From the NCBI GenBank assembly GCA_002989075.1, contig PSQN01000005.1, positions 1,377,241-1,441,240 on the forward strand: 64,000 nucleotides of DNA, read 5' to 3'. The stretch's first letter is position 1. Each line of letters begins with the position of its first letter. This stretch comes from Arthonia radiata (taxonomy: Eukaryota > Ascomycota > Arthoniomycetes > Arthoniales > Arthoniaceae). Both the position numbers and the translations under genes were made by a program. Below the pieces are notes generated by a model. That model searched no databases. It was not told where the DNA came from and saw only the letters and a program-made list of their open reading frames with translations. Of the stretch, positions 36,556 to 47,081 are shown in pieces.

Positions 36556-37311
36556 ATGTCCTCCTCTCACAAACCCCTCATCCTCATCACCGGCGCCAAC
36601 CAAGGCCTAGGCTACCACACAGCGCAACAGCTCGCTTCTTCCGGTTCCTATCACGTCCTCCTCGGCAGCCGCTCCTCTGAAAAGGGCGCCGCAGCCGTCC
36701 AATCTCTCATCAACGACGCCTCACACTCAATCCCAACCGACGCCCTGACTCCTCTCACCATCGACATCACCTCTGACGCCTCCATCACTGCCGCTGCCTC
36801 CGAAGTACAAGCCCAGCACGGCCACCTCGACATCCTCATCAACAACGCCGGCATCTTTCTTCCCGGCACCAGCCGCGAAGACTACACCACCGTCTTCAAC
36901 GCTAATGTCTTTGGCGCCGCCGCCGTGACCGAGGCGTTTCTGCCTCTCCTCCGCACGTCCACATACGCGGACCGCCGCATCGTGAATATCAGTAGCGGGC
37001 TCGGGCTGCTCGCACTCGCCCTCAGCGACAGGCCGTATAATGCGACGGACGTGCCTGCGATAGTCTACCGGACCAGCAAGGCGGCATTGAACATGCTCAC
37101 GGTGACTCAGGCGAAGCTGTTTGAGGGCGAGGGGATCAGTGTGGTGTGTTGCTCGCCGGGGCACTGTCAGACTGCGATGAATGGGTATACGGGGACGAAG
37201 ACGGCGGAAGACGGCGCGAAGTGTATTGCCAGAGCTGCAACGGAGGGGAAGGGGGCGGATGTGACGGGGACGTACGTGAGTGACGAGGGAGAGGGCGGGC
37301 TGGGTTGGTGA
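36556..37311 (+). CDS. Short-chain dehydrogenase/reductase (classical SDR, carbonyl-reductase-like)
   Basis: Single exon, 251 aa, ATG in good context (caccATG). A Rossmann-fold NAD(P)-dependent oxidoreductase with all classical SDR signatures: TGANQGLG at residues 12-19 (cofactor loop), Asp70 of the DIT adenine-site motif, NNAG at 96-99, Asn117, the VNISSG strand with catalytic Ser146/147, YRTSK with Tyr171 and Lys175, and a C-SPG-H-T-AMNG motif after strand 6. Arg39 after strand 2 (GSRSSEKG) suggests NADP(H) preference. The length is normal. No targeting signal, so probably cytosolic. The ILITGANQGLGY / VVCCSPGHCQTAMNG pattern is that of carbonyl-reductase-like fungal SDRs; the substrate cannot be told. 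Convergent with the RA-PH gene (223 bp between stops). Confidence 0.93.
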   Translation: MSSSHKPLILITGANQGLGYHTAQQLASSGSYHVLLGSRSSEKGAAAVQSLINDASHSIPTDALTPLTIDITSDASITAAASEVQAQHGHLDILINNAGIFLPGTSREDYTTVFNANVFGAAAVTEAFLPLLRTSTYADRRIVNISSGLGLLALALSDRPYNATDVPAIVYRTSKAALNMLTVTQAKLFEGEGISVVCCSPGHCQTAMNGYTGTKTAEDGAKCIARAATEGKGADVTGTYVSDEGEGGLGW

Positions 37312-37534
37312 TGGATTGGTGATAGGGGTGTGGAGCTTGAGCGTGTGTGGTTTTGTAGAAGGTGGACTTGAAGGCCTGAAATCTGGCGATATGCCTGGAT
37401 GTCATGGCTTGACTCAGACGTGGCCTTTGGACCTGCTGTGCAAGCTCACTCTAAGAGCTTGGTCGTCTTAACCTGTATGCAAGCCCATCGAGATCCGAGC
37501 CGCTTAAGATAGCTGTAGCGCTTGTCCATGAGTA

Positions 37535-40258
37535 TTACGCTGCTTCACCATAGGCAACGGTGCGTTCTTCTGCCCTGCTGCGATCCCACTTCAGACCTGC
37601 AGGCCCCTCACTGAAGTGCTCCTTGCCCTGCTTTTGCACCTGGTCCAGCAAGCTTCCTGCTTGGAAGCCCATGCCCATCGCGCTTTGCCGCCACGCGTTA
37701 TCGACCCTGGTCCCGCCTCCAGATCTTTTCACACTCTTTCCACGCGCGAGATTGTTCATACCATTGGGGCTTTCTGCACTGCTTCCATTCGCAGCACTGG
37801 TCGTTGGCCGCTTTACCGTGTTGGTGCGTCTTTGCCAGTCAGTGCTCGGCGGCACAGGCACCGCCTCTTCCGGGCTGGTCGCAGCGTCCACGAGACCGTT
37901 TGCTCCGATGGCGTCTGGCAGATGTCCTTTCCCCCTGGTCGCATATTGCGGGGGCTCTCTATATTGCGGTGTCAGATCAACCAAGGGCTTGATCGGTCTC
38001 CGCTGAGAGCTCGAGCGCTTGAGCGTCGGGTCTGAGGAGGTGTTGAGGCCTGTGTTATCGATGGATCTACGTCGTAGAGGTTCAAGCGTATGAGACGGTC
38101 CGGCGGTAAAGGCGTTGAGCTGACGGTCACCATCGCGAGCCTGCGCTTCGGCTTGGCGTTTCGAGTAAGTGCGTCCGAGAAGGCCAGTGGGTGCGAAAGC
38201 TGCCTCGTCGGATGGCGAAGTGGGCTTTGATTCGGCATGTGCTGTAGTCGAGTCATTGTTCCTCGTAGAAAGATGTGCAGGAAAGGCCGATGGCGGAGCG
38301 TTTCTACGTTCGCCAGAAGCGCGTGTCTGGCCAGTGGCAAAGCTGAAGCCCTGTCCTCGCGTGCCGGAGAACGAGCGCGAGCGTCTACGTGAGCCGCCAG
38401 CAGGAGTCCCGCCATTCTCATTTGACGTATCGAAGCCATCAAGGTCGATCAAGGGCTTGAAGGATCCAATTTGATAGTGTGAATCATTACTTGCTACGCG
38501 ACCGTGCATGTGGGCGTCGCCATTAGATGCGTTGCGGTTAGCCGTATTGTTCGACACCCTTCGCTCGTGGGCATCCGGCTTCGTCGCCGTCTTCTGACCT
38601 TCACCTAAGACATTGACAAGATACCAGCTACGCCAACTCTGGACGGCGCAGTAGAACGAGGAAGCAGCTTTCTTGTCGTTCGAGCAGAAGAAGTGTACGA
38701 AGCTCTCCATGCTCATGAATAGGTTGCTCTTCTGTTGCGACTTGATCGCAAAGCAGTGCTTCTTCGGCGGCCGGATCTTCCGCGCAAGCTGCTTGGGCAT
38801 AGGCGTATAGATGTCGAAGTCAGAGAGATGGCAGACGTTGGTCTGATCGCTCTGCTTTGCCCCATGCTTTTTCGCCACAGTGACTTGACCGTCTTGGCGC
38901 AGGGTGATCCATCGTTTGTCCCACTTGCCTGGTCGTTGAGAGTAGCTGAGCTGGCAGGTGAATTCTTCTGGCTGTGCGGATGGCACGCTCGACGCTTCCA
39001 GCTCATGATCTTGGCCACCTGTTGCAGATGGGACGAGCGCAAGGCTGTTCTGTCGATCATCGTCCCAAGAATTGATGACATCGCGGACGTGCTCATATTT
39101 GCGCAGAGGCCGCTGGACACCGACCTTGCCGAAATTCTCCATCAAGACGGAGGAGCGAGGGTCGATGTTTCCGCCGAGGCAGTTCGCTGCTGAGCGCAAG
39201 AGCTGTATGGGCGTCGTAGTCGGCGTCACCGGCAAGCAAATCGAGCCACCTTGAGCGTCGATCTGCACCTGACGATCTCCTGCATTGACAGCTGAGACAG
39301 GCGCGTCGATACCTCGGGAGGCATTGGGAGGAGCAGGTTGGTCTTGAAAGGGCGTCGAGTACGCAAGGGGTCTCGATGGGTGTTGAGTAGTAGCATTGTG
39401 TGCTTGGGGTGCTGTTTCGCCGCGCTTGCGTTTGAACATGCCAAAGAGCTCTCTCGATCCTGCAGACTTCACACCCTGTTCGAGTTGCGCGGCAGAGGAC
39501 TGACCATGCCTCTCCCAACTATTCTGTCTACCATTGTGATGGTCGTCTCTGTCATGTCTGCTGCGTGACAATTGCTGTCGCTGTCGCGCAATGCTCTCTT
39601 GCGCCTGGCGCTTTGCCTCTTCCTCCTGCAAACGCTTTGCTTCGGTAGCCTCCTCTGCATCACGCTGTCTTGACTCATCCACCTGACGTTGTCGAACCTT
39701 CTCCCGTTCTTTCTGCGCCGCTAATGTCTCCTTGAGCTTGCGCTGCCTCGCCGCTTCTTTTTGCATCAGCCGCTTGGCGTCTAACCGGGCGCGCTCGTCT
39801 GGGCTGGCGATCTGCTCGGGGCGGAGAGCATCGCGTGAGGTCTTGGTGCGAACCGGTAAAGCGCTGTCTGGCTGTAGTCGAGGACTTGCAGCGTGCGGCG
39901 GGGGGGAAGGGCGTGAACATTCTTCCTGCCCAGCCTGCGCAGCTTGCGCAGCCTGCGAGCGTTTCAGAGGTGCTGGATCACCATTGGCCAGGCGAGGAGG
40001 CTGATCGGGTTGCCCCGCGCGACTGAATGCAATCTGTGCAGCCGCATTCGTAGGAAGAGCGGGGTTGCTGGTAGTATTTGCCTTTGTGCGGCGGTAGCGA
40101 GAACGACTGCGCTGAATGCTGTTGACCTCCGTGGGAGCTGGCCCAGCAAAAGACGATGGTGGGACCGTTGACGGAGCGCTTGATTGCGGACCAGCTTTCT
40201 GGCGCGCGGAGCGGTAACGGGATAGATTCTGTGTTGCCTCGGGCATAGGTACTGCCAT
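37535..40258 (-). CDS. RA-domain and PH-domain protein (fungal signalling/scaffold protein)
   Basis: 907 aa, single exon. The open frame continues upstream to a TTG codon at 40519, but the first in-frame ATG is 40258 (MAVPMPEATQNLSRYRSAR), taken as start. Domains: disordered Pro/Ser/Arg-rich N-terminus; charged coiled coil ~154-231 (DERARLDAKRLMQKEAARQ...); short ELFGMFKRKRGE motif ~270-281; Ras-association/ubiquitin-like domain ~329-410 (ICLPVTPTTTPIQLLRSAANCL); PH domain ~431-545 (WDKRWITLRQDGQVTVAKK ... FYCAVQSWRSWYLVN); long disordered Ser/Arg-rich tail. The RA-PH tandem recalls the Grb7/MRL arrangement of animals; such proteins bind small GTPases and phosphoinositides at membranes, which I infer for this one. 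Conserved across Pezizomycotina by style, so a core gene. Confidence 0.88.
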   Translation of the reverse strand: MAVPMPEATQNLSRYRSARQKAGPQSSAPSTVPPSSFAGPAPTEVNSIQRSRSRYRRTKANTTSNPALPTNAAAQIAFSRAGQPDQPPRLANGDPAPLKRSQAAQAAQAGQEECSRPSPPPHAASPRLQPDSALPVRTKTSRDALRPEQIASPDERARLDAKRLMQKEAARQRKLKETLAAQKEREKVRQRQVDESRQRDAEEATEAKRLQEEEAKRQAQESIARQRQQLSRSRHDRDDHHNGRQNSWERHGQSSAAQLEQGVKSAGSRELFGMFKRKRGETAPQAHNATTQHPSRPLAYSTPFQDQPAPPNASRGIDAPVSAVNAGDRQVQIDAQGGSICLPVTPTTTPIQLLRSAANCLGGNIDPRSSVLMENFGKVGVQRPLRKYEHVRDVINSWDDDRQNSLALVPSATGGQDHELEASSVPSAQPEEFTCQLSYSQRPGKWDKRWITLRQDGQVTVAKKHGAKQSDQTNVCHLSDFDIYTPMPKQLARKIRPPKKHCFAIKSQQKSNLFMSMESFVHFFCSNDKKAASSFYCAVQSWRSWYLVNVLGEGQKTATKPDAHERRVSNNTANRNASNGDAHMHGRVASNDSHYQIGSFKPLIDLDGFDTSNENGGTPAGGSRRRSRSFSGTRGQGFSFATGQTRASGERRNAPPSAFPAHLSTRNNDSTTAHAESKPTSPSDEAAFAPTGLLGRTYSKRQAEAQARDGDRQLNAFTAGPSHTLEPLRRRSIDNTGLNTSSDPTLKRSSSQRRPIKPLVDLTPQYREPPQYATRGKGHLPDAIGANGLVDAATSPEEAVPVPPSTDWQRRTNTVKRPTTSAANGSSAESPNGMNNLARGKSVKRSGGGTRVDNAWRQSAMGMGFQAGSLLDQVQKQGKEHFSEGPAGLKWDRSRAEERTVAYGEAA

Positions 40259-41139
40259 ATGGCGGAACGCTCGCGATTCCAATGGGTTGTGGAGGGCGGA
40301 TACGGGAGTGGGAAATGGCGGGAGCGTCGCGGAGTCGAAGAAGTTCAGCGATGGCCGCTCATGCGTAGAAGTGTGAAGAGTGAGGTAGGAAGTGCTTTTT
40401 GGAGGCGTCGCGAGGTGGAAGAAGTGACTGAGTGGCTTCAAGAGAGCGCGTTTGCTAGAGGCGGCGTGGTGGCAGGGGGTGATACAAGCAAATCGCCGGG
40501 GGCGGAAACGATTGGCCAAGGCGGCGTCTTGTCGCTAGCGTCCGAACCACGCCATAAGATCGCCGTCCTGAAACATTCCCATTCCCTTTCCAATGCGCTG
40601 GTGGCAGAAGAGCTCCTCAGTAGTGTGGAGAGACTGCACGTAGCGAAAGATGACACGAGGTAAATGAATGATCTTGCGCTATATGACAGTACGTAGCAGG
40701 ATCAACCACTCGTCCACAGTGCCGCGAAGACCGCGACCAAAGTCCCTTGTGCGTTGATCCCCCTCTTCCTCGAGTTATCATCACCTCAGCCTGCTGTATG
40801 AGTTCACAAATAGACCGTGTTCAAGCCAGACCCCCAGCGCCACGCTACCCATCGCATCTGCAAGCGGTGCAAAAAATAACGATTCATGGTCGATGCAAGC
40901 GAGGCCGTGTCCATATGCTTGCCAATTCTGCCGTCAAGCCTGTCTCTGCCCGGGTATACAATTCCTTCCCTCTTGGCTCCTGCGCTATGCGAGCATGCAC
41001 CTCATCGCTCCGAACTTGTTGGAAAATGAACTAGAAAATATGTCAATGGCGTACAATTTGGCGTTTCGGGTGGGATGCTGGTAGCTGTGCTGATGTGAAG
41101 TCTGGTACGCTATCAGCGATCTGGCGCTGAAGCACTGCA
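40259..41139. other. Intergenic region, promoter of the RA-PH gene
   Basis: About 880 bp of normal composition. The stretch to 40519 is open in the RA-PH frame but has no ATG. Other small open frames (40259-40663 plus strand, 40747-41034 plus strand) show no domain. I see no separate gene. Confidence 0.55.
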
Positions 41140-43224
41140 TCACTGTGGCGACTTGGAGTTGTTCGCGGCACCGTTGCGACGATTCTCTTCATTGATGTTC
41201 AAGCTGCCAATGCCCGACGACAGGAAGGAGAAAGGATCTGTTGCGTGTCCCTCAAAGCCACCGTAGCCACCGCCATTCGACATGCTTGGTCCCATGGTTG
41301 ACGGTGTCTGGCCGGCGGAAGTGAAAGCGCTCTCAGCGCGGCTATCGAATCCGCCTGACGGTGGAGCACCAGGCGCGTTGAACTGATTGCCCATGGGCGG
41401 GTAGCCGCTAGTTGCCGCACCAAGTCCCGATGGCATGGCATAGCTGCTGGGCGGTGCTCCATATTGCTGGCCGTGGAAGTCACCGGGGGCGCCGTAACCG
41501 GCTGTCGGTGGAGGAAATTGACCGGGTGTACCTGCCATCTGAGGCGCTGGTGGGTGCATGCCATATCCAGAAGGAGGTGCGTTCATGGTTTGTGAGAATG
41601 AGTTGTCAGCAACCAACATCGCGTTCGCACGGCTGGCTCCACAACGCAGACAACTGACGTTCTTAGCGAAGTTATGGTAGCCACAATTTTCTGAGCCACA
41701 CTTCCAGTCACCTGCACGGAATGGGATAATAGCGCCACCACCACCACCACCGCGACCGTGATGTCCGTGGTGCCCGTGGCCATGACCTCCCATCGGACCA
41801 CCCATCATACCATAAGGCCCGTGATTACCGTAGCCATAACCCATGCTGCCGTCATGTCCGCCGCCAGCACCCATCGCAGGATACGAGCATCGGAAACACG
41901 CTGTCCGCCGTTGGAAATTGGAGAATCCGCATGATGGGCAAGTCCAGTCGCCGGGGCGAGGTCGATTCTTGCTGGGTGGAAATGGGGTGAGGATGTCGGC
42001 CGCTCGATCAAGGACTCGAGCAGAAGATGGGGAAACCTCAATGGCCTTCTCATTCAAAGCACGGCCGTTCATACACAAGCTCTCGGCCGCCTGCGGTCAT
42101 CGATTAGCGAAATTTTCGAGGAAGACGGATGTGACTCACCTCTTCGTGCGACGAGAAACAAGCGAAACCTGTGCCGGTTGGCTTATGTTGGTCGGGAGTG
42201 CGCAAAGTCCAAAATGCGATAGGCCGACCGCCGAACTGGGTGAACCAGCTTTCAAGCTCAGACTGCGTGGTATCGTGCGGCAGGCCGCTCATATGCAGAA
42301 CTTTGCTCTTCTCGGTTAGGAAAGCTCGTACGTCAGCGTTTGCATCCAACGGGCGAGATAGGACGTCGGGATGTTTCTCGGGTGGCTGTGATTTCCGAAT
42401 GAGGCCTTTGAGTACACGTGAGAGTGTGATGGCCTCTTCCATAGCACGGCGAGGAGATGCAGGTGCCAACGCCTGGAGGTGAAACGGCAAATTATGCTTT
42501 ATAGGCGCCGACGCCTGCACGGGCTCCACCTCCAGGGCTGCACAGATATTGGAGACGGCGCTTGAGGCGAAGGGCAAAGATTCCGGATGGTACGCCTGCC
42601 ATCTTTGATATTCAGTCCTCAGGTCAAACGTGCGCGAGTGTTGCAAGTACAGCGGCAGCACGACGTGTTTGTCTCTGGCCTCGCGCGGAAGCTGAACTCG
42701 TAGGTCCCACGAGTCTAGTGTCACAAAAGCCCATTGCAACTTCTCGTCACCAAGGTGTCTCTGTTTGAAGGTCTCGAATGCGTGGATGGCTGCTCGGAAA
42801 TCGCCAGCGTTCCGGACATGCTCCCAAGTGAGGGTGGTGAGGCTGGCTAGAGATCGTGTCAATTGCTGTTGTCATAGGCAGGGGAGGTAGGTTTGGCTGA
42901 CTTACTGCACAGGGGAGTGATTGGCGTATTGACGGGCTTGACGAGGACGCTTTCGCGGGCGAGCTGGTTCGGAGTCAGCCACGTGTCGATGCAAGTTCCC
43001 TAGCAAACGGCCAGCGGAGTCGGAGGCGGCACGGAAGGAGCGTTTGCTAGACCAGACGAACGCACCTCATCCAGAGACTTGGCGTCTACCAATATCCAAC
43101 CAATCTCAATCACTTCCGCCGAGTCTTTGGTGACATAGACGCCGTGCTCGTCGCAAGTTGTGGCCACGTGGATGACTATATATCGGTCAAGCTTTTGCCC
43201 GCCTGGCTGTGAGACGGCGGCCAT
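41140..43224 (-). CDS. Nrp1/ARP-type RNA-binding protein: degenerate exonuclease fold, RRM, two RanBP2 zinc fingers
   Basis: Four exons: 43224-43066, 42963-42906, 42846-42140, 42090-41140; introns 102, 59 and 49 nt, all GT-AG with good donors (GTGCGT, GTAAGT, GTGAGT). 624 aa. The N-terminal ~190 residues have an ERI1/3'hExo-like fold (YIVIHVATTCDEHGVYV, IEIGWILVD, PLCTSLTTLTWEHV, TLDSWDL), but the first catalytic D-x-E is H-V-A, so it is probably not an active nuclease. RRM at ~254-330 (KVLHMSGLPHDTT...GTGFACFSSHEEAAESL). RanBP2-type zinc fingers: C359-x2-C362-x10-C373-x2-C376 and C439-x4-C444-x10-C455-x2-C458, separated by a Gly/His-rich linker; the C-terminal part is Pro/Gly/Ala-rich. Matches yeast Nrp1 and the Aspergillus asparagine-rich ARP family, proteins linked to stress-granule RNA. 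Splice sites were chosen because they restore family-conserved blocks. Confidence 0.93.
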
Positions 43225-44480
43225 GACGTGGTGAAAAGTAGGTGGCTGTGTGCTAGGCGCGACTATTCTCGAGTCAAGGCGTGAGAACTTTTAAGGGCAG
43301 AGCAAAGAAGCTGTCCAGAGGAGTCAGCAACTCGAGCAAAAGCCAGAAAGAAAGGAAAAACTCGAGCAGGATGATGAGATAAGGTGTACAAGGGAGTATT
43401 TGCGGTGGGAGGAGGTGGTGCAGTGAGCGAGAGTGGATGGTCGAGTAGTAGCGTGTGCAGGAAAATCATCAGGTTCCGATTGCTTGGCATTCTGAAGAGC
43501 GATCGCCCCGACGACGTCATCCAATTGCTCTGCTTCTTTCCTTCCATCTCAATCAATAATACCTACTCTTTGCATCTGATCCCTCCTATACCGACCCTTT
43601 GTCTCTATCAATACCCTCCTATAATCATGCACTCGTCGCCTCTATGCACGCATGACGGGCAGGCGGTTTGCACGTGCGTCCAAATTTAGGTTGTTGCAAG
43701 TATTGATGCCGAAATGAAGCAAATGACGCTCTGCCGCTTCTGCATCGCGGAATGCCTCCCTTCTTCCGTCGGACAATATCCGCTGCCATGTGCGCCTTGT
43801 AAGTTGTCAGTTCAGGCTGCTGTGATATCGTCCGAGGTGTTGGAGGCTTTGAGATTATCATGCTCGTCGAAGTCAAGCTTGTTGGTCACCCCAAAACCAA
43901 AGGTCGATGATCACTTGGACCGCCAAAAGGACGCCCCAATGAGAAAGCCGTTCCTGTACATCCCCCGTCTCCAGTCATCCACGCTATGTACGTGGTTACA
44001 CTGCAAGCATGGTTCGGGCATCCTCACAGGTGTATGCTGCTCGTTCATCTTGCGCTGTCAATGGCTGCACGTCCGGAGTCTCTCTGGATCAGACGTGCCA
44101 TTGGCCCCAGTCGCGCGTCTCACAGGCGAATGTTGATGGACCGTCAAAGGACATTCCTTTGTACACACTGCCATAGCACACCGCACCCTCGACATAGCAG
44201 TCTGCTATCTGACGTCCGCGTGTGCAAATACGGATCATACATCTCATGGACTTCGGAAATTGTCCACAGTCCAGGACGATATCAGATACAGAGTATGTTT
44301 GAAAGTAGTCTCAGCCCGCTCAGACCCTTGGGCGCCCGTGCGTGTTTACCACGCTATTCCCCTTTAGGAAGTAGACGCCTGAAGGGTCTGAGGCCCGATA
44401 GCAGCTTTTTTAGTCTCATCAACCAAACATTATTCTAATCGTTGAAATTTGATCAAAAAAGCGTGTCAACTAAGTTAACA
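43225..44480. other. Upstream region of the Nrp1-type gene and island edge
   Basis: About 1.25 kb of normal composition up to ~44440, then a rapid fall in GC. Several 80-150 codon frames on both strands lack recognisable content. On the minus strand near 43840-43910 a short frame ends in VTNKLDFDEHDNLKASNTSDDITAA, which could be a terminal exon, but I found no supporting upstream exon. Confidence 0.45.
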
Positions 44481-45886
44481 ATGCCTCGCGTTTCTAAGCG
44501 TACAAAAATTCCGACCAAAAAGGCTCAAAAACTGCCTCAGTCGCGTGCAGCAACGCGTATGCACGCTAAGGACGCTAATGCAGCGTCTGCTACCAATACT
44601 ATTTAACTAACCCGCCCGTCTTCTACCTTCGTACAGTCAATTAAATAGCTGTTTAGTATTTAATAGGTAAGAGTTAAGCAGCTTAAAGCTTTAAAGACAT
44701 TAAAAGCCTAGTAAGACGTTATATTGGTTGTAAAATGTAGGTTTAGAAAGACACTTATCTTTTAAGTATTTGGCCTACTTTATGTACTAAACTTAAGCAT
44801 TACACTAATTATTAGCCTCTTAAAGGCGATTAAGAATAATTAGTATAAGGCGATACAGCAGCTTTAAGGGGTACGGCCGTTTATATTAAATAGTTTAACT
44901 AATAGCGAAAAGAGCTATTAATAGATTATAGATAGAGAGTATATATACGTATAGCTTAGTTCTAAAATTATATTAAGTAATATTTTCTTTTAAGACGTAA
45001 TTAAGCAGTCTTCTTTTTATAAAGCTGTTTGCCTTCTTGCTATTAACAAACTATATGTCTGTAGTAAATAGAGAGAGTCCTTTTGTTCTAAGTTTCTTAA
45101 ACTTAGTACGCTTCGACGTTCGTTACTAAACTACGTTATTCTCTTTATAACTACGGCTACACTTCTAATTTTAATGTTTTATAAGTTAAAGCCTAAGCTT
45201 ACGTTTAAGAACAGTATATATGCTATTTAAACGTTAATTAATTTAAGTAATGTTAATCTATTCTTTAAGAAGAAGCTTAATATAAGCCTTTTAACTGTCT
45301 AGCGACGCGTTATTTAACTACTATACAATATAGCTTAACAACAAGCTAATAAGCGGCTACTAAAGATAATTATTTATATATAGAAGGTATTAGAAGTTAT
45401 TGTTCTTGTTGCTTAAATTTAAGTGTAGTTAATATAGCTTAAATTACTAGTTTAGTTAATAAGTAGTATTATCTAGCTATATTACGGCTAACTATAGAAC
45501 GATACGTAGGAGGCTATTTTAACCGTATTTAATAGCAATTAATGCTTAGTAATCTGTACAACGGTTACATTTAGCTTTAGCGTCAATCCTCGCGATATTA
45601 ACTATATTTTCTAAGTTGGACGAGACAGTCTAGTTAATATTTAGTAGAAGCTCGGTCGGATAGACTGTAACGGGCGTATAGACTACTTCTATACGGTTAC
45701 TAAGGCTAAGTTAGTTGAACCACGGCTTAAAGACCTTAATAAATAGCAGCGGCGGAAGTTAATAAAACCCTGCAAGCAGCAACGCGGCCAGTTAAGTCTA
45801 GCTATTAAGGTCTTTTAAGATACTCTAAGCGATACTAATAGCGAGCAATCGAGCTAAGATAACGAGTAGGTTAATTTAACTTATTA
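44481..45886 (+). pseudogene. RecQ-like DEAH helicase, N-terminal and helicase-core part, RIPed
   Basis: A single frame from ATG 44481 (MPRVSKRTKIPTKK) runs 468 codons to the E4 insertion, broken only by TAG/TAA. All superfamily-2 motifs occur in that one frame and in order: ALKTLKA..DVILVVKC.FRKT (motif I, ~44680-44755; Gly codons RIPed), ITLIISLLKAIKNNQ (Ia, ~44800), LLAINKLYVCSK (motif II, ~45036; a DEVH-type box now NKLY), FITTATL (III, ~45144), AT..FSFSVNPRDINYIFQVG (V, ~45565) and QQKLGRIDCNGR (VI, ~45640). The RecQ family follows from motifs V/VI and the zinc-binding part beyond E4. The first ~60 codons are scarcely mutated. Telomere-linked or transposon-carried fungal helicases are candidates for its origin. 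Confidence 0.78.
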
Positions 45887-46336
45887 TGTAACGCCGGTCG
45901 CTGGGAGGACCGAACTAAGGCTCACTTACCTTGTATGCTTATCGACCTTAATAATAGGTATCTTGTGTGCTAGAGACTAAAAGGTAGGAGAGGCGAGACA
46001 GATTATAGAAGGTAAGAGGAGCTTAACTAAAGTAGATAGAAGATAAAGTACATTATCTAAATATAGTTAAGAAACTTGTATTTAAATATTAAGTTAATAG
46101 ACTAAAGTTTATTTTAAGATTGGCTATTAGTTTAACTATATAGTCTAAGGTACAAAGGTATATTTCTCTGTATCTAACGGTCTTAATACTTCTTTTATCG
46201 CGTAGTCGGAATTCTATTGCGATATAGCGACGTTGCCGACATCGCTATATTAAAGTCGTCGGGTATACTATATAATGCTCTAACGAGGCTAGCTGCGCTT
46301 AGCCCTGTACTAGCCTAATATAGTAAGATCGTAACA
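45887..46336 (-). repeat. E4 3' LTR
   Basis: 450 bp, tgtaacgcc...gtaaca on the plus strand. Terminal TG/CA are intact here. Confidence 0.92.
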
Positions 46337-46431
46337 CAAGGTCCCCTCTTTAAGGCTAGTCGTCCTCGACGGCCCTAAAGATATTAAAATTTCGTTGTCT
46401 TTCTATAGTAGATCTAGTTTTATAAGTCGTT

Positions 46432-47006
46432 ATGCCTAAAGTTAAGAAAGCCTCTAACGCTAATAAAGCGCTTAAGATTAATACTGTCCTTACTGAGGTC
46501 TATAGTCGAGAGATGCCTCTGTGTTCCCGCTGTACTCTTCTAGACGAGAAGTGTGTTCTAAAGTCTAGAAAGGCATCGTATTTTGTGTATACCCGTAATA
46601 AGAAGTCGTGCGACGTTCGCCTGTCGTTAAAGAATAGTTAGTTCTTATTCTACGTCTATTTTTAATATAAGTCTAACTTATTCTAGCCTAGAGTATTTGT
46701 TCTTAGTACTTGTGGGTATCGGATACTCTTTAGAGGCAACGTAAGCGTTTAGCGGAAGAGAAGAAAGTCGTTTGTAAGGCAAAAAGGCAGCGTAAAGTTA
46801 TTAAAGCGGCGGTTATAGATTTAAAGAAGAAGCTCGAAAGATTACGTATCTAGGCGTAAAACAAAATAAATTAGAATAACATATTGTTCGAAGAAGAATA
46901 GCCGGCGGCTATGTCTAGTAGTAATATTATAGATATACCGAGTAGCCTAAGTATAGATTTTTATAACGATTTGTTCTTAGAATTAGATAGTAGGCTACTA
47001 ATATAG
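46432..47006 (+). pseudogene. Antisense accessory gene of E4: Zn2Cys6-spaced, coiled-coil protein (best start)
   Basis: Exon 1 46432-46636 (ATG intact, 205 nt), intron 46637-46686 (50 nt, GTTAGT...CTAAC...TAG), exon 2 46687-47006 (320 nt); 174 codons. Residues C31, C34, C41, Y50, Y53, C60: with the two Tyr read as RIPed Cys the spacing is C-x2-C-x6-C-x8-C-x2-C-x6-C, that of a binuclear zinc cluster, but the loop after C34 (TLLDEK) is not basic as in typical DNA-binding members. Exon 2 encodes a Lys/Arg/Glu-rich coiled-coil-like segment (RQRKRLAEEKKVVCKAKRQ..., AAVIDLKKKLERL) and a Ser/Asp-rich end. It runs opposite to pol, with 75 nt between the two stops, and its start faces the 3' LTR ~95 bp away, so that LTR could supply its promoter. 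Exon 1 is stop-free; exon 2 has TAG/TAA codons. Function unknown. Confidence 0.72.
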
Positions 47007-47081
47007 TAAGCTAGTTTGTTTATAAATAACCTAGATACCGGCGCGAGGTACACTAGATAGTAAATTAGAGTGTTAGTGCTG

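Noticed and set aside
36651-37164. Minus-strand open frames opposite the SDR gene
   Set aside because: Shadows produced by the GC-rich third positions of the real SDR frame.
40259-40519. 87 extra N-terminal codons of the RA-PH protein
   Set aside because: The open frame begins with TTG, not ATG, and has no ATG before 40258. The added sequence is low-complexity and the family-like start follows the ATG.
43625-44438. Possible small genes between the Nrp1-type gene and the helicase
   Set aside because: Several overlapping frames on both strands, none with a motif, splice-supported structure or clear start.
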